Source: Uranotaenia lowii
Taxonomy: Eukaryota; Arthropoda; Insecta; Diptera; Culicidae
DNA length: 64,000 nucleotides
Assembly: GCF_029784155.1 (NCBI RefSeq)
Contig: NC_073692.1
Span: 330,045,920 to 330,109,919 of the forward strand
Direction: 5' to 3'
The position numbers and the translations under genes were made by a program. Positions 1-11,336 of the stretch are shown in pieces. Under the pieces are notes generated by a model. The model was not told the origin of the DNA. It was given only the letters and a program-made list of their open reading frames with translations, and searched no databases. Positions within the stretch are counted from its first letter, which is position 1, and each line of letters begins with the position of its first letter.

Positions 1-263
1 TTGTTTTTTTTATAAGAAAAACTTTCTTTTTTTACCAGCGCAACATTAACAAAAATTAAAAAGAACATAATAAACAATATTTTAAAAATGATTACGATGT
101 ATTTTTGGTGAATTTTAACCAGAAAAATAAAAGAAATGATAAAAAAATAACTTGGACACTTTATTTTGCACCTCACTATATATCTTGCGATGGAATAAAC
201 TGAAAACGTTCTTATTTTGTTTTCTTCAATCATACGCAATGTGTTGCGCTGGGAGGTTAATGC
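1..263. other. AT-rich flank, no gene seen
   Basis: AT-rich sequence left of the Transib insertion. I see no coding potential, RNA gene or clear repeat end in it. Its last bases run into the CGGCG target duplication at 264-268. Confidence 0.5.
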
Positions 264-268
264 CGGCG

Positions 269-307
269 CACTGTGGGGCAGAAGGCTTAAAAGCTGTGAC
301 AAAACCT
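269..307 (+). repeat. Left Transib terminus: heptamer, 23-bp spacer, nonamer
   Basis: Heptamer CACTGTG at 269-275, 23-bp spacer 276-298, nonamer ACAAAACCT at 299-307. The canonical V(D)J 23-RSS is CACAGTG, 23 bp, ACAAAAACC; this end differs by one heptamer base and one A fewer in the nonamer. The first eight spacer bases, GGGCAGAA, are shared with the other end. Confidence 0.9.
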
Positions 308-3300
308 CATTTTTCAATTTTTTTTCAATAAATTTTTAACCGATATTTTTAGGAACTGCATAAATGAGGCATCTCTAATCTATGAAAGATTTTTGAAAAT
401 TCGAATTTTTTCATAGAAAAAATTGTACAAGAAGTTGGGCAATTTTGCTGGTTAAAAATGAGGAAAAACACACTTCAGCTTTAATGTCTCTATAATTCAT
501 ATGTTTCTTACTCTAATGTACCGCTCAAGTATACCAAAATCTTCGAAATTTTATGAATTATATTTTAAAAATATAAAAAAAAAATATTTTGTGTGAAATT
601 GCTGGAATTGTTTAATGAAAAATATCTTTAAAAAACATGCCAAATATCGTCAGTTTCAAAGACAAAAAAGTTTAGTTTTTCAGCATAATTCCAATCCGAG
701 TTGTATGTTCAAATAAAGATCAAAGTTTCATCTTCCAAATAAAAAAAAAAGTGGTTGCTAATACTTGCTAATAAGAAAGTTCTATCACTTTTAGTGAAGC
801 AAGTTTTGAGATAAATTGAAGTTTTTTTTATTGTTTTTTTTTCTTCCAGCAACGCATTTCAACGTCTGGCTTGAAAGTTGCATACCAACCTAACAAACCT
901 CCAAACCAGTTGTTAAATATATTAGGCAGCAAAATAATGCTTTGAAAGAAAACCACTTTTTCTTTAAAAAGTATTCAAAAGGACGTAAATTATCAAAATT
1001 CAAAGAAATACGGAGCACACTCATTGAACTTTGACTTGTAAAAAATAGCAATGAAACTCTTAAATAAGGGCTAAAGTTCTTATTACTTAGATCCTTTTGA
1101 ATGTTCATACTTGAATTTTGATGTATTGTCAATACAGTAGGCGATGAGCGTGTTCGCAATCCCTCTATACCATTTCTCATATGTTAAACAGAGTAACAAA
1201 AGCCTTCACTCCGATTAGCTGTCATTCTTATGGAAATCTGTGTAAGAGTGAAGAGCAAGCTTTATTCTTTTTAGGAGACCCAAGCCCAATAGTCAAAACG
1301 GGTTACACAAGCGTCAATTTGTGCCAGTCGTTGTTTGTTAGCGCTCAGTTATCTATCTCTTTGCTATTTTTTCGTTTTTTTTATCATGAACCTAACACGC
1401 GGTCAACTTTTTAACATGCTGAATGAGCGAGGTAGTAAACAGTGGAAAACGCGGTGTTCGGAAGTGTGGCAGAAGATGGAGCGAATGGAAGATAAAATCT
1501 GTATTGAAAAAAATAAATTTAAAAGAGTCATATACCTAGAGTGTTGGAAAATCGAGGAAAAATGGAAAAAGTCCGGTCGAAACCTTCAGTTTTTTTTTTG
1601 CTAAAAATAAAACATGGCTACAGGAAACATTAAACTCACTCAAAAAACCTCAAGGAAAATCAGGTAAGTTAAATTGAAAATTTCAGAATTTTATGGAGTT
1701 TAATATCTTTTGTAATACAGTGATTGAATTTATTTATTATGAAAATATTAAAACTATTAATTTGGCTAGAAATGTATGCTCGACTAGAAAAGTTTAAACT
1801 TATTATTTTTGGCGTATTTTATTTCTTCAAATTAGGTGGGAGGCCTACTGTTAGTTTCGAAGAGGGTTCTAACCGCTCGAAACGCAGAAAAGCCAATGAG
1901 TTGCGCAAAAATGTTCCAACTCCGCACCTGGCTATGGCTACGGAATTGAATTTGAGAAATGAAGGGAAAAAAAAACGGAGCAGAACTTATGAAAGAAATC
2001 TTTTCCAGTCCTTCAAAAGCCGCTAGAGTTTCAGATTCTTATAAGCAACCACAGCAAGAAAGCATATCTTATACACCCACCGATGCCTTAGCATTAATGT
2101 TAGACCTAGATTTATCCAGATTACAGTACCAACTTATGCGGACACAGGCCAAGAAAAGAGGGATTGATTTGTACCCATCGTACAAGCGAATCCAAGAGGA
2201 AAAAAACTTTGCTATCCAACAGTTGGTGCCATCTTGGTCACCGAATCAAAAGCAGAAATTGCATTGCAATCCTTATTAAACCACACGGTAGAGCGAATTT
2301 TTTTGATTGATCCGAAAAGTATTGAAACAGCTTCTCGAGGTGGATTCAATGGCTTCACATTGATATCTAAATAGGGACTTGATGGGAGCGGATCTCAGTC
2401 AAAATATCATCAAGTTCAATCAAATCAGAATTTTGAGGACTCTTCAATATTTATGATCTGCGTTGTACCTCTTCAGCTTTATTATGAGGACAATGAAAAA
2501 AAAATCGTTTTATGGCAAAATCCAAAACCGTCATCAACCCGATACTGTCGCCCTTGCAAAATCGAATATGCTAAGGAAACAATAGAAAAAATAAAAATTG
2601 AACAATCTCTTTTCACAACCCAAATCAAAAATCTGGAAACGACATGTATAAAAATATCAGCTGCGTCGATTCAGGTAAAAATCATTATATGTTTATTTGT
2701 CATGTGTAGATTGTTCATAATATATTTTACAGGTTACTCATGTTCTATCGTGCACCATGATCGATGGAAAGGTGCACAATGCAATGACAAATACAAAATC
2801 CTCACAAAATTGTGCTGTGTGCTCTGCTTCTCCGAAAACCATGAACGACATAGATGGATCACTTCAACGCGAAGAAAATCCAGACGCGCTAGTTCTTGGA
2901 CTCTCAACATTGCATGCTCATATACGGCTAATGGAGTGGATGCTTCATGTAAGTTATAGGCTCGATGTGCAGAAATACCGCAGAACTGTCGAAATTAAAG
3001 ATCTTGTGAACAAGAGAAAGCAACAGATTCAAAGTCGATTTCGTCAGGAATGTGGATTGCTAGTTGACATAGTAAAAGAGGGATCCGGAACTACCAACAC
3101 TGGTAATGCAGCTCGTCGATTTTTTCAAAATCCTTCAATGACATCACGAATAACTGGAATTGATGAAACGCTTTTGGATCGTCTGGATACAATTCTTCGA
3201 GCCCTTTCTTGTGGGGTTACTGTGGATACTAATGCTTTCCATTCATTCGCAATTGAAACGGCTCGATTATACACAAGTTTATATAATTGGTATCCGATGC

Positions 3301-3594
3301 CAGCTACCCGAGCAGACTTTGATGCCCAATTCGATAGCAAACTGAGACCAAAATAAGCTGTCAACAGCATACCGATAGCATATTGCGCTGTAGATTCTTC
3401 CGTGATAGCAAAACTAGGCATCATTAAGGTGTTGATTATTTTAGATTGATAGTAAGTCGAGACTAAAATTAGGAATCAGCAGCAAACGGTTAGCATAATT
3501 GGGTGTAAAATTTGACTGATAGCAGAACTAGGCATCACTAAGATGTCAGTGTTTAAAAAAAATGCGTGCGAAGCGACATCGTAGGGCCCTATTA

Positions 3595-3790
3595 TATAAG
3601 ACGAGTCGAGTAACTCGACTCTACTCCAGTCACTGGCGAGTCGAGCGAAATGTCGTATAACGGTAGTCAAGTGAAACAGCTGAGTCACGAACCTTCAAGC
3701 AGTCGACTCAGTCGAGCTACTCGATGGAAATTCGACTCGACTCGATTACTGCAATACCAAAATAGCTCACTCGAGTAAAATTTCTCTGTG
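3595..3790. repeat. GAGTCGAG-rich quasi-palindromic patch
   Basis: The stretch alternates GAGTCGAG and CTCGACTC words many times in both orientations, so it can fold on itself. It lies in the non-coding part of the Transib element. It may be the sub-terminal region of an unrecognised DNA transposon; no clear boundaries were found. Confidence 0.5.
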
Positions 3791-4451
3791 GTAAAATGAC
3801 TTGTGAGTCGTTTGATGTAAAAAAGCAAATAATAATAATACAACTTAATGTTTATGTACATTCACAAAATTAACCATTTTTCGGGTTTTAGTATGCAATG
3901 ATATCTAACCTTATATTCTGTGGATTTTTTTTGGGAATTAATCAAAACAGTACAACAAAGTTAAAAAAAAACTAAACCGGAATGATTCGTTGTATAAAAC
4001 CGAGTATGAGAGTCTAAAGTAATTAAACCCGTCGTTTTCTAAACTTGCGAGCACGAACCTTTTTTGATGTTTTTTTTTATTCCGATGACAGAAACAGAAT
4101 TTATTCAGATCATTGTACAGTTGGTTTTTTTTTAAATGTTTTGAAGTCCCCGAGTAGATTTTTATACTTATTCTAGATTTTTTTTTGTCAGTACCTCAAA
4201 CACATTTTAAGACAAATGTTTTACCGTTTCAATATTATTTAAATTGAAGAATAAATTAATCTCTTAAACAAAATATGTGTCTATATGCTCTTGCATGATT
4301 CATAAAAATTTCCTCAATGGGAAAGAAGAAAAAATCATGATGTTAATGGTAAAAGCGATTTAAATATTTAAAAAAATAAATAAATAAGCTGTTAAAAAAA
4401 AAAGAAAACGTCGAACTCAAGCAGAGCTGTATCTAATTACGATGTTTGAGG

Positions 4452-4740
4452 CAGGGTTATAGCAAGTTCACCGGTGTTGGGAAAAATTGGTAGAAATTTT
4501 GTCACTTTAAGCATATTTTGAAAATTTTGCCATGCAAAAACATTTTCTATATCTGTGGCCTTCAAGTTATTTAACAACACGAGTTGTAGTTACGCATGCT
4601 GTGATGGGAAAAATAGCAATATTTCAGTCACATACGGCTGAAATAAAAACAGTGCTGTGAAAAATACAACACCCAAAGATCTTGAAAACATTTTTGCATG
4701 GTAAAATTTTCAAAATGTCAAAATTTCTACCAAATCCAGT
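4452..4740. mobile_element. MITE copy, family shared with 42344-42592
   Basis: Long imperfect inverted repeats: the left arm carries GGTAGAAATTTTG and CCATGCAAAAACATTTT, and the right arm carries their reverse complements. The start (AGCAAGTTCACCGGTGTTGG) matches the ends of the better-preserved copy at 42344-42592. The right end is degraded, so the stop is approximate. It sits inside the Transib element. Confidence 0.75.
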
Positions 4741-5860
4741 TAAATTAAAACGAGCGTGTATGTTTTTATAAACAACAAAACGTTTTGCACTTTTTGTTTG
4801 TCGGCTCGCGTCGATTTTATTTATTCCACTCTAAACGGTAGGTACGTTTTACCTGTTTCACAGTGATACCGGTAATAAATACCCGAAGAAGAACCGAGCA
4901 GCAGCGGCGAACGCTGGATAAAAAGCATCAGGTGCTGATTTCCCTACAGTCGTGCTTCCAGAACAGTGTTGGTTTTTTTGTTTCCAGAAAACAACTTTGT
5001 TTGGGTGGTTGGTTTCACCCATGAAACCGTCGTCTATTCCGCGAGCTCTGAGTTCAAAATCCAGAGTTAAGGATCCCGCGCCAACGGTCCGGCGCCGTGG
5101 TTATAGACATCAACTGTTGATGATCCGGAACCAGCGTATTCCAGTCAAGATTCTCGTCGCAAAAAACAGGGATGTCTAGAAAAGGTGTCTATGGCTGCTG
5201 GAAAAGCCAAAAAACCAAGCCAAGGAAAAGCCAAAATGGTGCCACTAGTCCGAAGCTGTACAATCAGTGTCCAGCGCTTCCGATCATCAGGAGGACTTAT
5301 TTACAATGTGCTAGCAAGAAGTGCCACTAATGTTTAAAGTTTCATTGTGGCTGCTGCTGAACCATCTGTCCATGTCTTAACGAAAGGCCTTGGCAGGAAG
5401 GATGAATATTGTAAGTTTATGTATTAATAATAAGGAATGATGTTGTGTTGCTAATTTGATTTCCTTCATTAGGTTCAAGGCGACATTGGCGACATGGATA
5501 TAGAAGTAGAAAGAACAAAATCATCATCATAATTCGAAAATTACTGATTGCCAAAAGCTGCTGGTGGTCGATGAGAGGCAGACGGTATCAGTGCTCATAA
5601 ACACGGCTAAGCCCAGTAGAAGGAAAAGTGAGTAGTTTTCATTTAAGTTTGTAGTCTACATTTTATTTATTTGTGAAGGGAGAACAGTTTTTGTGATTCC
5701 TTCATTTTCCAATTAATAGTTCTGAAATTGGCTTCATCCAAGCTTACATGAGTTAGATCTTATACAGAGAGGCGGTTAAACGCCTAAATGTATGAGAATT
5801 TGCACAAGGGCAACGATAAGCATGTTTTGCTCAAAGTAGTTTCTTTAATATGCTCGTGTT

Positions 5861-5910
5861 TTTTTTTTTTTTTTTGGGATTTTAAACCAATTGGTTTATT
5901 CATCCCCAGG
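5861..5910 (-). mobile_element. 5'-truncated retroposon tail with 12-bp TSD
   Basis: A run of about 15 T followed by GGGATTTTAAACCAATTGG and TTTATTCATCCCC is flanked by TATGCTCGTGTT at 5849-5860 and 5911-5922. A target duplication next to a poly(A) tail (poly-T on this strand) is the mark of target-primed reverse transcription. The same tail recurs at 59221-59282. It is a very short 3' end of an unidentified SINE or LINE. Confidence 0.8.
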
Positions 5911-6150
5911 TATGCTCGTGTTATTTTCTGACTCTAAGGACTTCAGTTAATTACTATATCTCATAGTAATCATTTGATTCTAAAAAGCACGTATATTGTG
6001 AGTATCTTTTTCGGTTGAAATTAAATTACGGATAGTTTGCATTAATGCGTTTAGAATGTGTCATATATGATAATGTACTATGAATATTCCTCCTACGATG
6101 AACCAATGTTGTGAACACATTTATGTATAATGACTATCGCAAGCAAACTT

Positions 6151-6232
6151 GATTGCATAAGCAAAGGCGATTTTCACAACGCTTTATTTGACATTATCGT
6201 GTATAGTGAAAATCGCCTTTACTTATGCAATA
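6151..6232. repeat. 82-bp hairpin
   Basis: TGCATAAGCAAAGGCGATTT on the left pairs with AAATCGCCTTTACTTATGCA on the right, separated by about 30 bp. It is probably a remnant MITE; no flanking duplication was clear. Confidence 0.7.
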
Positions 6233-6387
6233 ATCACTGTAAGTGATATGAATAATGTTCTTAACTTCTCGTTCACGGTCGCGTAGTTTCATACCATATC
6301 TTAACGCCTCAATTAATACTATTAATTTGCTTCATATTTTTTGTTGCAGTGAATAATTCGAAGTTTGTATGTTTTGAGAAACTATCA

Positions 6388-6833
6388 CTTTTAAAAAAGC
6401 AAATTTTACGGCAATATTAAAGTAAATTTGGCTATCACGCCTTGAAAGATAATTTCCTCTTATTTTGCTTGCCATACTGTGGTACACAGCAAAAATAAAA
6501 GTAACATTTTCATACATGTAAAGCAAATTTAGCTAAAAATTAGACTATATATTCGAAAAGATTTGAGAGCATATTGATGTTAAATTTTGCTTTCATCACT
6601 AGTTAGGTGATGCCTTATATTGGCATCATTATGCTGTCCAAGCTCTTGGAGAACGAGGTGTAATTCGGGCCTCAGTTTTAGCAAAATTAGGCATCATTTT
6701 GCTAACCATGTATGAAGATTTGTGCTCTCATTTTTGCTGTGTACCACCTTATGTCAAGCAAAATGAGAGCTGATTCGGCTCTCAGGGCGTGATAGCTAAA
6801 TTTGCTATAACTTTGCCATAAAATTCTGCTCGG
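6388..6833. mobile_element. MITE with about 110-bp inverted repeats
   Basis: The arms at about 6388-6497 and 6725-6833 are inverted copies: GCTATCACGCC on the left against GGCGTGATAGC on the right, and GTACACAGCAAAAAT against ATTTTTGCTGTGTAC. The centre contains TAGCAAAATTAGGCATCATT, a word also found in related form at 3405-3430 and 3520-3540, so a second remnant may lie there. It has no coding capacity and is nested in the Transib element. Confidence 0.75.
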
Positions 6834-7669
6834 GTAGTGCTCACAAAATTTTGATTCATGGATCCAAAGCTATAGCAGTAGCTCTCTTACCTATAGGTAT
6901 ATATACAACTTCAGTTCATTTCTTAATATCACGCTTTTTTAAATTTTGTATCCCCAATAAACAGGTATGATGAGCGAAGAAATAAGGACTTTAGAAGAAT
7001 TCGGGAGTCTCATTCAAGAAAATCTTCTAGGAAAGAAACAATGCAGGACGTGCTCAATGGAATGCTGGTCACTTCTGATCCATATTTATCGAGCTTGAGA
7101 GTTTGTACGGACGTTAAAGAGACTCGAAGTATGAAGCAGGACGTCAAAAATTTGTTACTGTTTGATGATGAAGACGATGAATAAATTAAGCAAAGCATAT
7201 TCTAAAATCTGAAAAATTTGTATAAATTTTCAAAAATAAATAAAATACATTATTATTCAATAAACTTAATTTTGATAAAATAGGTTTTTTAGAGATGCCT
7301 ATATTTTAATCAAAAATATTGCTGAAAAGTTCTGAATTTTTAATTCGAAATTATGAGAAATCCGTATTTTTAATTAGATAAATACTATTGTTATAACCAA
7401 AAGAGTACCTTAACTTGAATTCAATAATTTAGATCATATTTTAGGTAATAACAGGAAACTATTTTCAAATTTGAGAAAAAAACATCAATTTTCTCTTTTC
7501 AAATAAGTGAACAAACATAAACTTTAGATATTTTTCATTTTCAAAAGCCTATAAAACTGTTCCGGTTTTATCCTCAAAAAAACTTTTTTTTTCATAAGAT
7601 AGATTTCATTACGCTGAACAATTCATCTGAACACATCAAACCATTTTGAGCTCATGGAAAAAAGTTATG

Positions 7670-7708
7670 AGGTTTTGTCCAACGCGATGCATGTTCTGCC
7701 CCACTGTG
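7670..7708 (-). repeat. Right Transib terminus: heptamer, 23-bp spacer, nonamer
   Basis: Read on the minus strand: CACAGTG (7708-7702), a perfect consensus RSS heptamer, a 23-bp spacer (7701-7679), and ACAAAACCT (7678-7670). Nonamer and spacer length are identical to the left end; the middle of the spacer differs. Confidence 0.9.
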
Positions 7709-7779
7709 CGGCGGTCTCAAATCAAATTATCGCCGCTGGCGCTCACATCTTATGCCGATGGCGTTGAAATACTGAGAAC

Positions 7780-8690
7780 TCATGATTGGAGTTAACGCTG
7801 AATTTGGAGTGTAGTTATCAAAATGGCTTCCAGGCAAGAGGAGTTACGAATCAAAATTTTGTACATGTGTTGGGTTACAAATCCACACTATACGCACTAT
7901 ACGCACTATACATAGACGAACAGAAGAGTGGATGGCGCTTTCAAGCGCAACTCCAACCTCTCCGTTCGAGATGTTACAAATAAGTTGGAAATATCGTATA
8001 CAACCGTGCATGAAGCTTAAAAACGATCCGGACTATCGACTTGGCAGAAACAAGAAGCTATATACCTACGACATTTTTTTTTATTAAGACAAACACCGTC
8101 TTAGCCGATTTAGGCTTTACAGACTGAATAAATGACGTGGACAACTTAAGATTAACATTGAACACCCAGTACCGAGATGGGAATCGAACCCATGCCATCA
8201 GTGGGCTAGCGATTACCGTCTTACCACGCTAACCACTCGACCACCGAGACGTAGACAAAGTTTGATTGCATGGTAATGGACGACGAAACCTATACCAAGG
8301 CAGACTTCAGACAGCTTCCTGAACAGGAGTATTAAACAGCAACCGGAAGGGGAAATGTAGCAGAAATTTTCAAACATATTGAACTTTAAAGGTTAGCCAC
8401 AAATATCTCGTTTGCCAAGCTATCTGTACCCTGTGGCTTGAAAAGCGACATTATTGTTGCAACCAGAACCGTCAATCAGGAAATTGACGTAAAAGGGGTC
8501 TTCAAAAGCGTTTGCTGCCTTTTCTGAAGAAACATAACCTGGCTGTGCTGTTTTGACCGGATTTGGAATAATGCCATTCAAAAAGCAATGGAGTGGCATG
8601 CCGCTAACAACAACAAGAAAGATACTTTGATTTTAATAAACAAATAACCGATTTACACGCAATTTAGTTTTACCACTTTTTGATCCGAAC
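7780..8690 (+). pseudogene. Tc1/mariner-type element relic interrupted by a SINE
   Basis: Translated pieces give a helix-turn-helix-like start (ASRQEELRIKILYM, then NSNLSVRDVTNKLEISYTTV), and past the SINE VMDDETYTKADFRQLPEQEY (first catalytic Asp region), AKLSVPCGLKSDIIVATRT, and a tail with DRIWNNAIQKAMEW. Frames change several times, so it is dead. The right end near 8660-8690 (GATCCGAACACCCTCTAG) looks like a mariner terminal repeat. The left end was not placed confidently. The protein would be a DDE/D cut-and-paste transposase. Confidence 0.7.
8080..8262 (-). mobile_element. tRNA-derived SINE
   Basis: Read on the minus strand it starts with a tRNA-like head, GGTGGTCGAGTGGTTAGCGT (box A region), then GGGTTCGATTCCC (box B), then a unique body and an A-rich tail (T-run near 8082-8090 on the plus strand). 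It splits the mariner relic around it, so it is younger. No clean target duplication was found. It is not a tRNA gene: no cloverleaf closes, and the tail is retroposon-like. Confidence 0.8.
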
Positions 8691-9074
8691 ACCCTCTAGT
8701 CGATCTAATATCGATTTTCCAACTCAAAGGACTGACATAGCTAACAATACACTTGTAACCGTACTGTACTGACTTTAGAAAAGTAATGAACAAACCCACT
8801 CAAGAATCCCGGAAACCAGGGACGGGATAACGTCATAGTCATGAGCCAAAAACTGCGACTAGTGACCCATTCTTTTCCTCACATGTCGTTATTTTAAGAT
8901 TTTTTTTAAATGAAAGCATGCTATGAATGATTATTTTGGTAAAGAAAGATTTTTCCATTCTGTCATTGATCATTAAAATCTCCAATATATCGGTCATGAC
9001 ATGATAGTTAAAATGGGTCATGAGAAATATCACCAATGTAATTTTTTGCAACTTTGCCAAGCTGATTTTCAAAT
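8691..9074. other. Intergenic, nothing recognised
   Basis: Unique-looking AT-rich sequence between the mariner relic and the 6.3-kb hAT-like element. The short open frames here have no recognisable protein motif. Confidence 0.5.
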
Positions 9075-11336
9075 ATTATAGGCAGTCTTCACGGTACAAC
9101 TTGAGTTCGAAGTGCACGCAAGTTTTTGCACTTACTTGCACACAACTTTCGAGGCGCAAGTTCAACACGCACCCATTTAAACTCACCGCACTCAAAGTGC
9201 AGGGTACAAGTTCGAGCTCGTGTTCGAACCCGGGTGCGAACTCGTGTGCGCGCATCCATGTTCAGAATTAAGGAAAAGGGATCTAATGCAGAAAGTGTAA
9301 GCGCTTGACCATCTTAGGTAACTTTTTTGTTTCAATTCCAATCATGATGTTGTCTTCGGGTAAAATATTTGTCTTGATTTAGGCTTTGAGAAAATTATTT
9401 AAAATAATCAATCGGCTAGTGGGGTAAAAAGTTAATAATGAAAAATTTGTTTTTTGTGCATCTTCCGAGCAAAATATTTTTTAATCTCATTCACGCTTGA
9501 GGCTCAATCTCAACCCCTTCCGATGGTCAGATTTTGCTCAGTTAAAATAGTGACCTTCTGGTAAGCCAATGATTAATTTAAGTTCGAAGCGGGTTAGATT
9601 TACCATGTTTTATTCTTCCTATACTAGATTAGTAACTCTATTTTTCGCTGTGGTTTGTTAAATCCTTTGAAAATGCTAATATTATTATTATCGTAAAGTA
9701 ATGTTTGAATACGATTTTGTAATGTTTTAATACGATTTTCCCTGAAAAAAAAGTCCTATATGCTTATTTTTACGAAAAATATCGAAAATGTTAACTTTAC
9801 AACATTTTCATGAATTTCAGTCAGAATCTCAAAGTAAATATGGATTTAATTTTTTTTTTTTTTGAAAGACATATAAAATTTCAAAAATCTGTGAATACTG
9901 CATTTTATAACACAGGATCTGTGACGAAAATATGCTCGAAAAGCTCTGAAATTATAAATTATTCTGTGATTTCGGCAACCTTGGCCATAACTTCTACAAT
10001 TTTCAACCGATTATGATAAATAATCACTTGAAATCTTTGTTTTATATCAACATTCGAGTTCCGTATAAAACAAACAATTTTATAATGTTACCATCCAAAT
10101 CTAAAATCATCAATAAAATTTCTGTCGATGAAATAAAATCCGATTTTTATCGTTTTTTCGTTCATAAATTCATCATTATCATCAACACCTACCGTTTCCA
10201 ATAAATATTTACAAAAAAAAATCAACACCTACTGTTAATCATACGCTAAAATGATGTTCAGATGATCAGTACAAGTTTGTTCACCTTCAACGTACAAAAC
10301 AGAGGTTCAAAAATAATGTTTTGCAGTTCGAAATTTTTAAAAATTTGATTACAAATAAATCGTTTTTTTATTTTCAAATTCGCTTTTCAATTCACTGTTT
10401 GTTGTATCTCAAAATTTAACAAAATGAAAATAGTTTCAATCGTTCATTTGAAAAATGATTATAAAATTTGCATAGTTTCGATGTTTATTTCAATAATTTT
10501 CTTTCAACTTTCATATAACTGATCAACACATTGAAATGATTGATTTCATTTTTATGTGAATTAGTTAAAAATAAATGGAATCATGATCAATTATAAATAA
10601 AACGATTAAAAACTTAAACGAAGTTTTAAAGACGAACGATAAAAACATTTTTTCACGTATGACTAATCCAGTCTACAAACACTCGAATTATCTAGTACGG
10701 CCTGTTATGAGCTTTTGAGTATGATGAACATATTTTTTCTATGAAGAAATTGTGTAAAAAATCAATAAAATAAATAAATGATGCGAAATACAACTGTAAA
10801 ACCAATTTATAAAAATTGTATTAAAAGGGCCTATAAAGTTCATATAACAAATTTATTATAGAACAAATAAAAAAATAATGTAATTCTCAATTTGGTAGGT
10901 ATTCAATAATATGAGGTATTTCAATTTTCTAACATCTTACCAGTGGTAAGTTAGCACAATGAAATCCATCCAACGAATCTTCTAAATAATTATGAGTTTT
11001 ATTTATTTTCCTAGTTTGTCAGCTTCATAGTGGAAATATTTGTTGTCATTTTTAACCCTCCAAAGTTGTTCGGGTCAATATGAACATCATGCCAATATAC
11101 TGAAAAACTGGGATTATTGAAACACCAACTATGTTCTATCAAAATGATAATAAAATTAACGACAAAAAACTAAAATTTAATTTATCAAAATCGGTTCATT
11201 CAAAAAAGAAATACAGCTAAGCAAATCCAAAATTGGATTTTTAAAGTAAGACTTTTTTCAAGCGGAAGATTCTAAATGGCGGTCAAAACATTCATTGCAT
11301 CCCAACATATCTAAACATCGTCGGATAGATGTACAC

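Larger units (their letters stand above)
1386..7184 (+). pseudogene. Transib transposase (RAG1-core-like), degenerate, intron-containing
   Basis: Fragments in order: an N-terminal part from ATG 1386 (NMLNERGSKQW), an intron about 1661-1835, a GRPTVSFEEGSNRSKRRK block, then the core beginning TPTDALALMLDLDLSRLQYQ. A GLDGSGSQSKY block holds the first catalytic Asp. It is followed by VLWQNPKPSSTRYCRP, a short GT/AG intron at 2674-2733, Cys pairs near 2800, LHAHIRLMEWMLHVSYRL, NTGNAARRFF and LYNWYPMPAT, where homology stops near 3306. The terminal exon 6965-7184 (RRNKDFRRIRESHSRKSSR) ends in an acidic tail. Breaks: frameshifts in homopolymers near 1590, 1970 and 2207, an in-frame TAG at the Trp before the catalytic block (about 2371), and the segment between MPAT and the last exon missing or lost. 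The protein would bind the RSS-like ends and cut them; this copy cannot make it intact. Confidence 0.88.
269..7708 (+). mobile_element. Transib DNA transposon, 7.4 kb, with RSS-like termini
   Basis: The element is bounded by an exact 5-bp duplication CGGCG (264-268 and 7709-7713), the GC-rich 5-bp target type known for Transib. The ends are inverted: CACTGTGGGGCAGAA on the left and CACAGTGGGGCAGAAC on the right, read inward. Each is followed after 23 bp by the same nonamer, ACAAAACCT. The interior carries a broken RAG1-like transposase (exons near 1386-3306 and a last exon at 6965-7184) and several later insertions: a MITE at 4452, a truncated retroposon tail at 5861, a MITE at 6388. Transib is the superfamily from which the RAG1 core is held to derive. 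The boundaries come from the duplication plus the inverted ends, and the family from the transposase, so the assignment is strong. Confidence 0.93.

Noticed and set aside
8162..8255. tRNA gene on the minus strand
   Set aside because: Box A and B are present but the acceptor stem does not close, and the sequence runs into a SINE body and A-tail.
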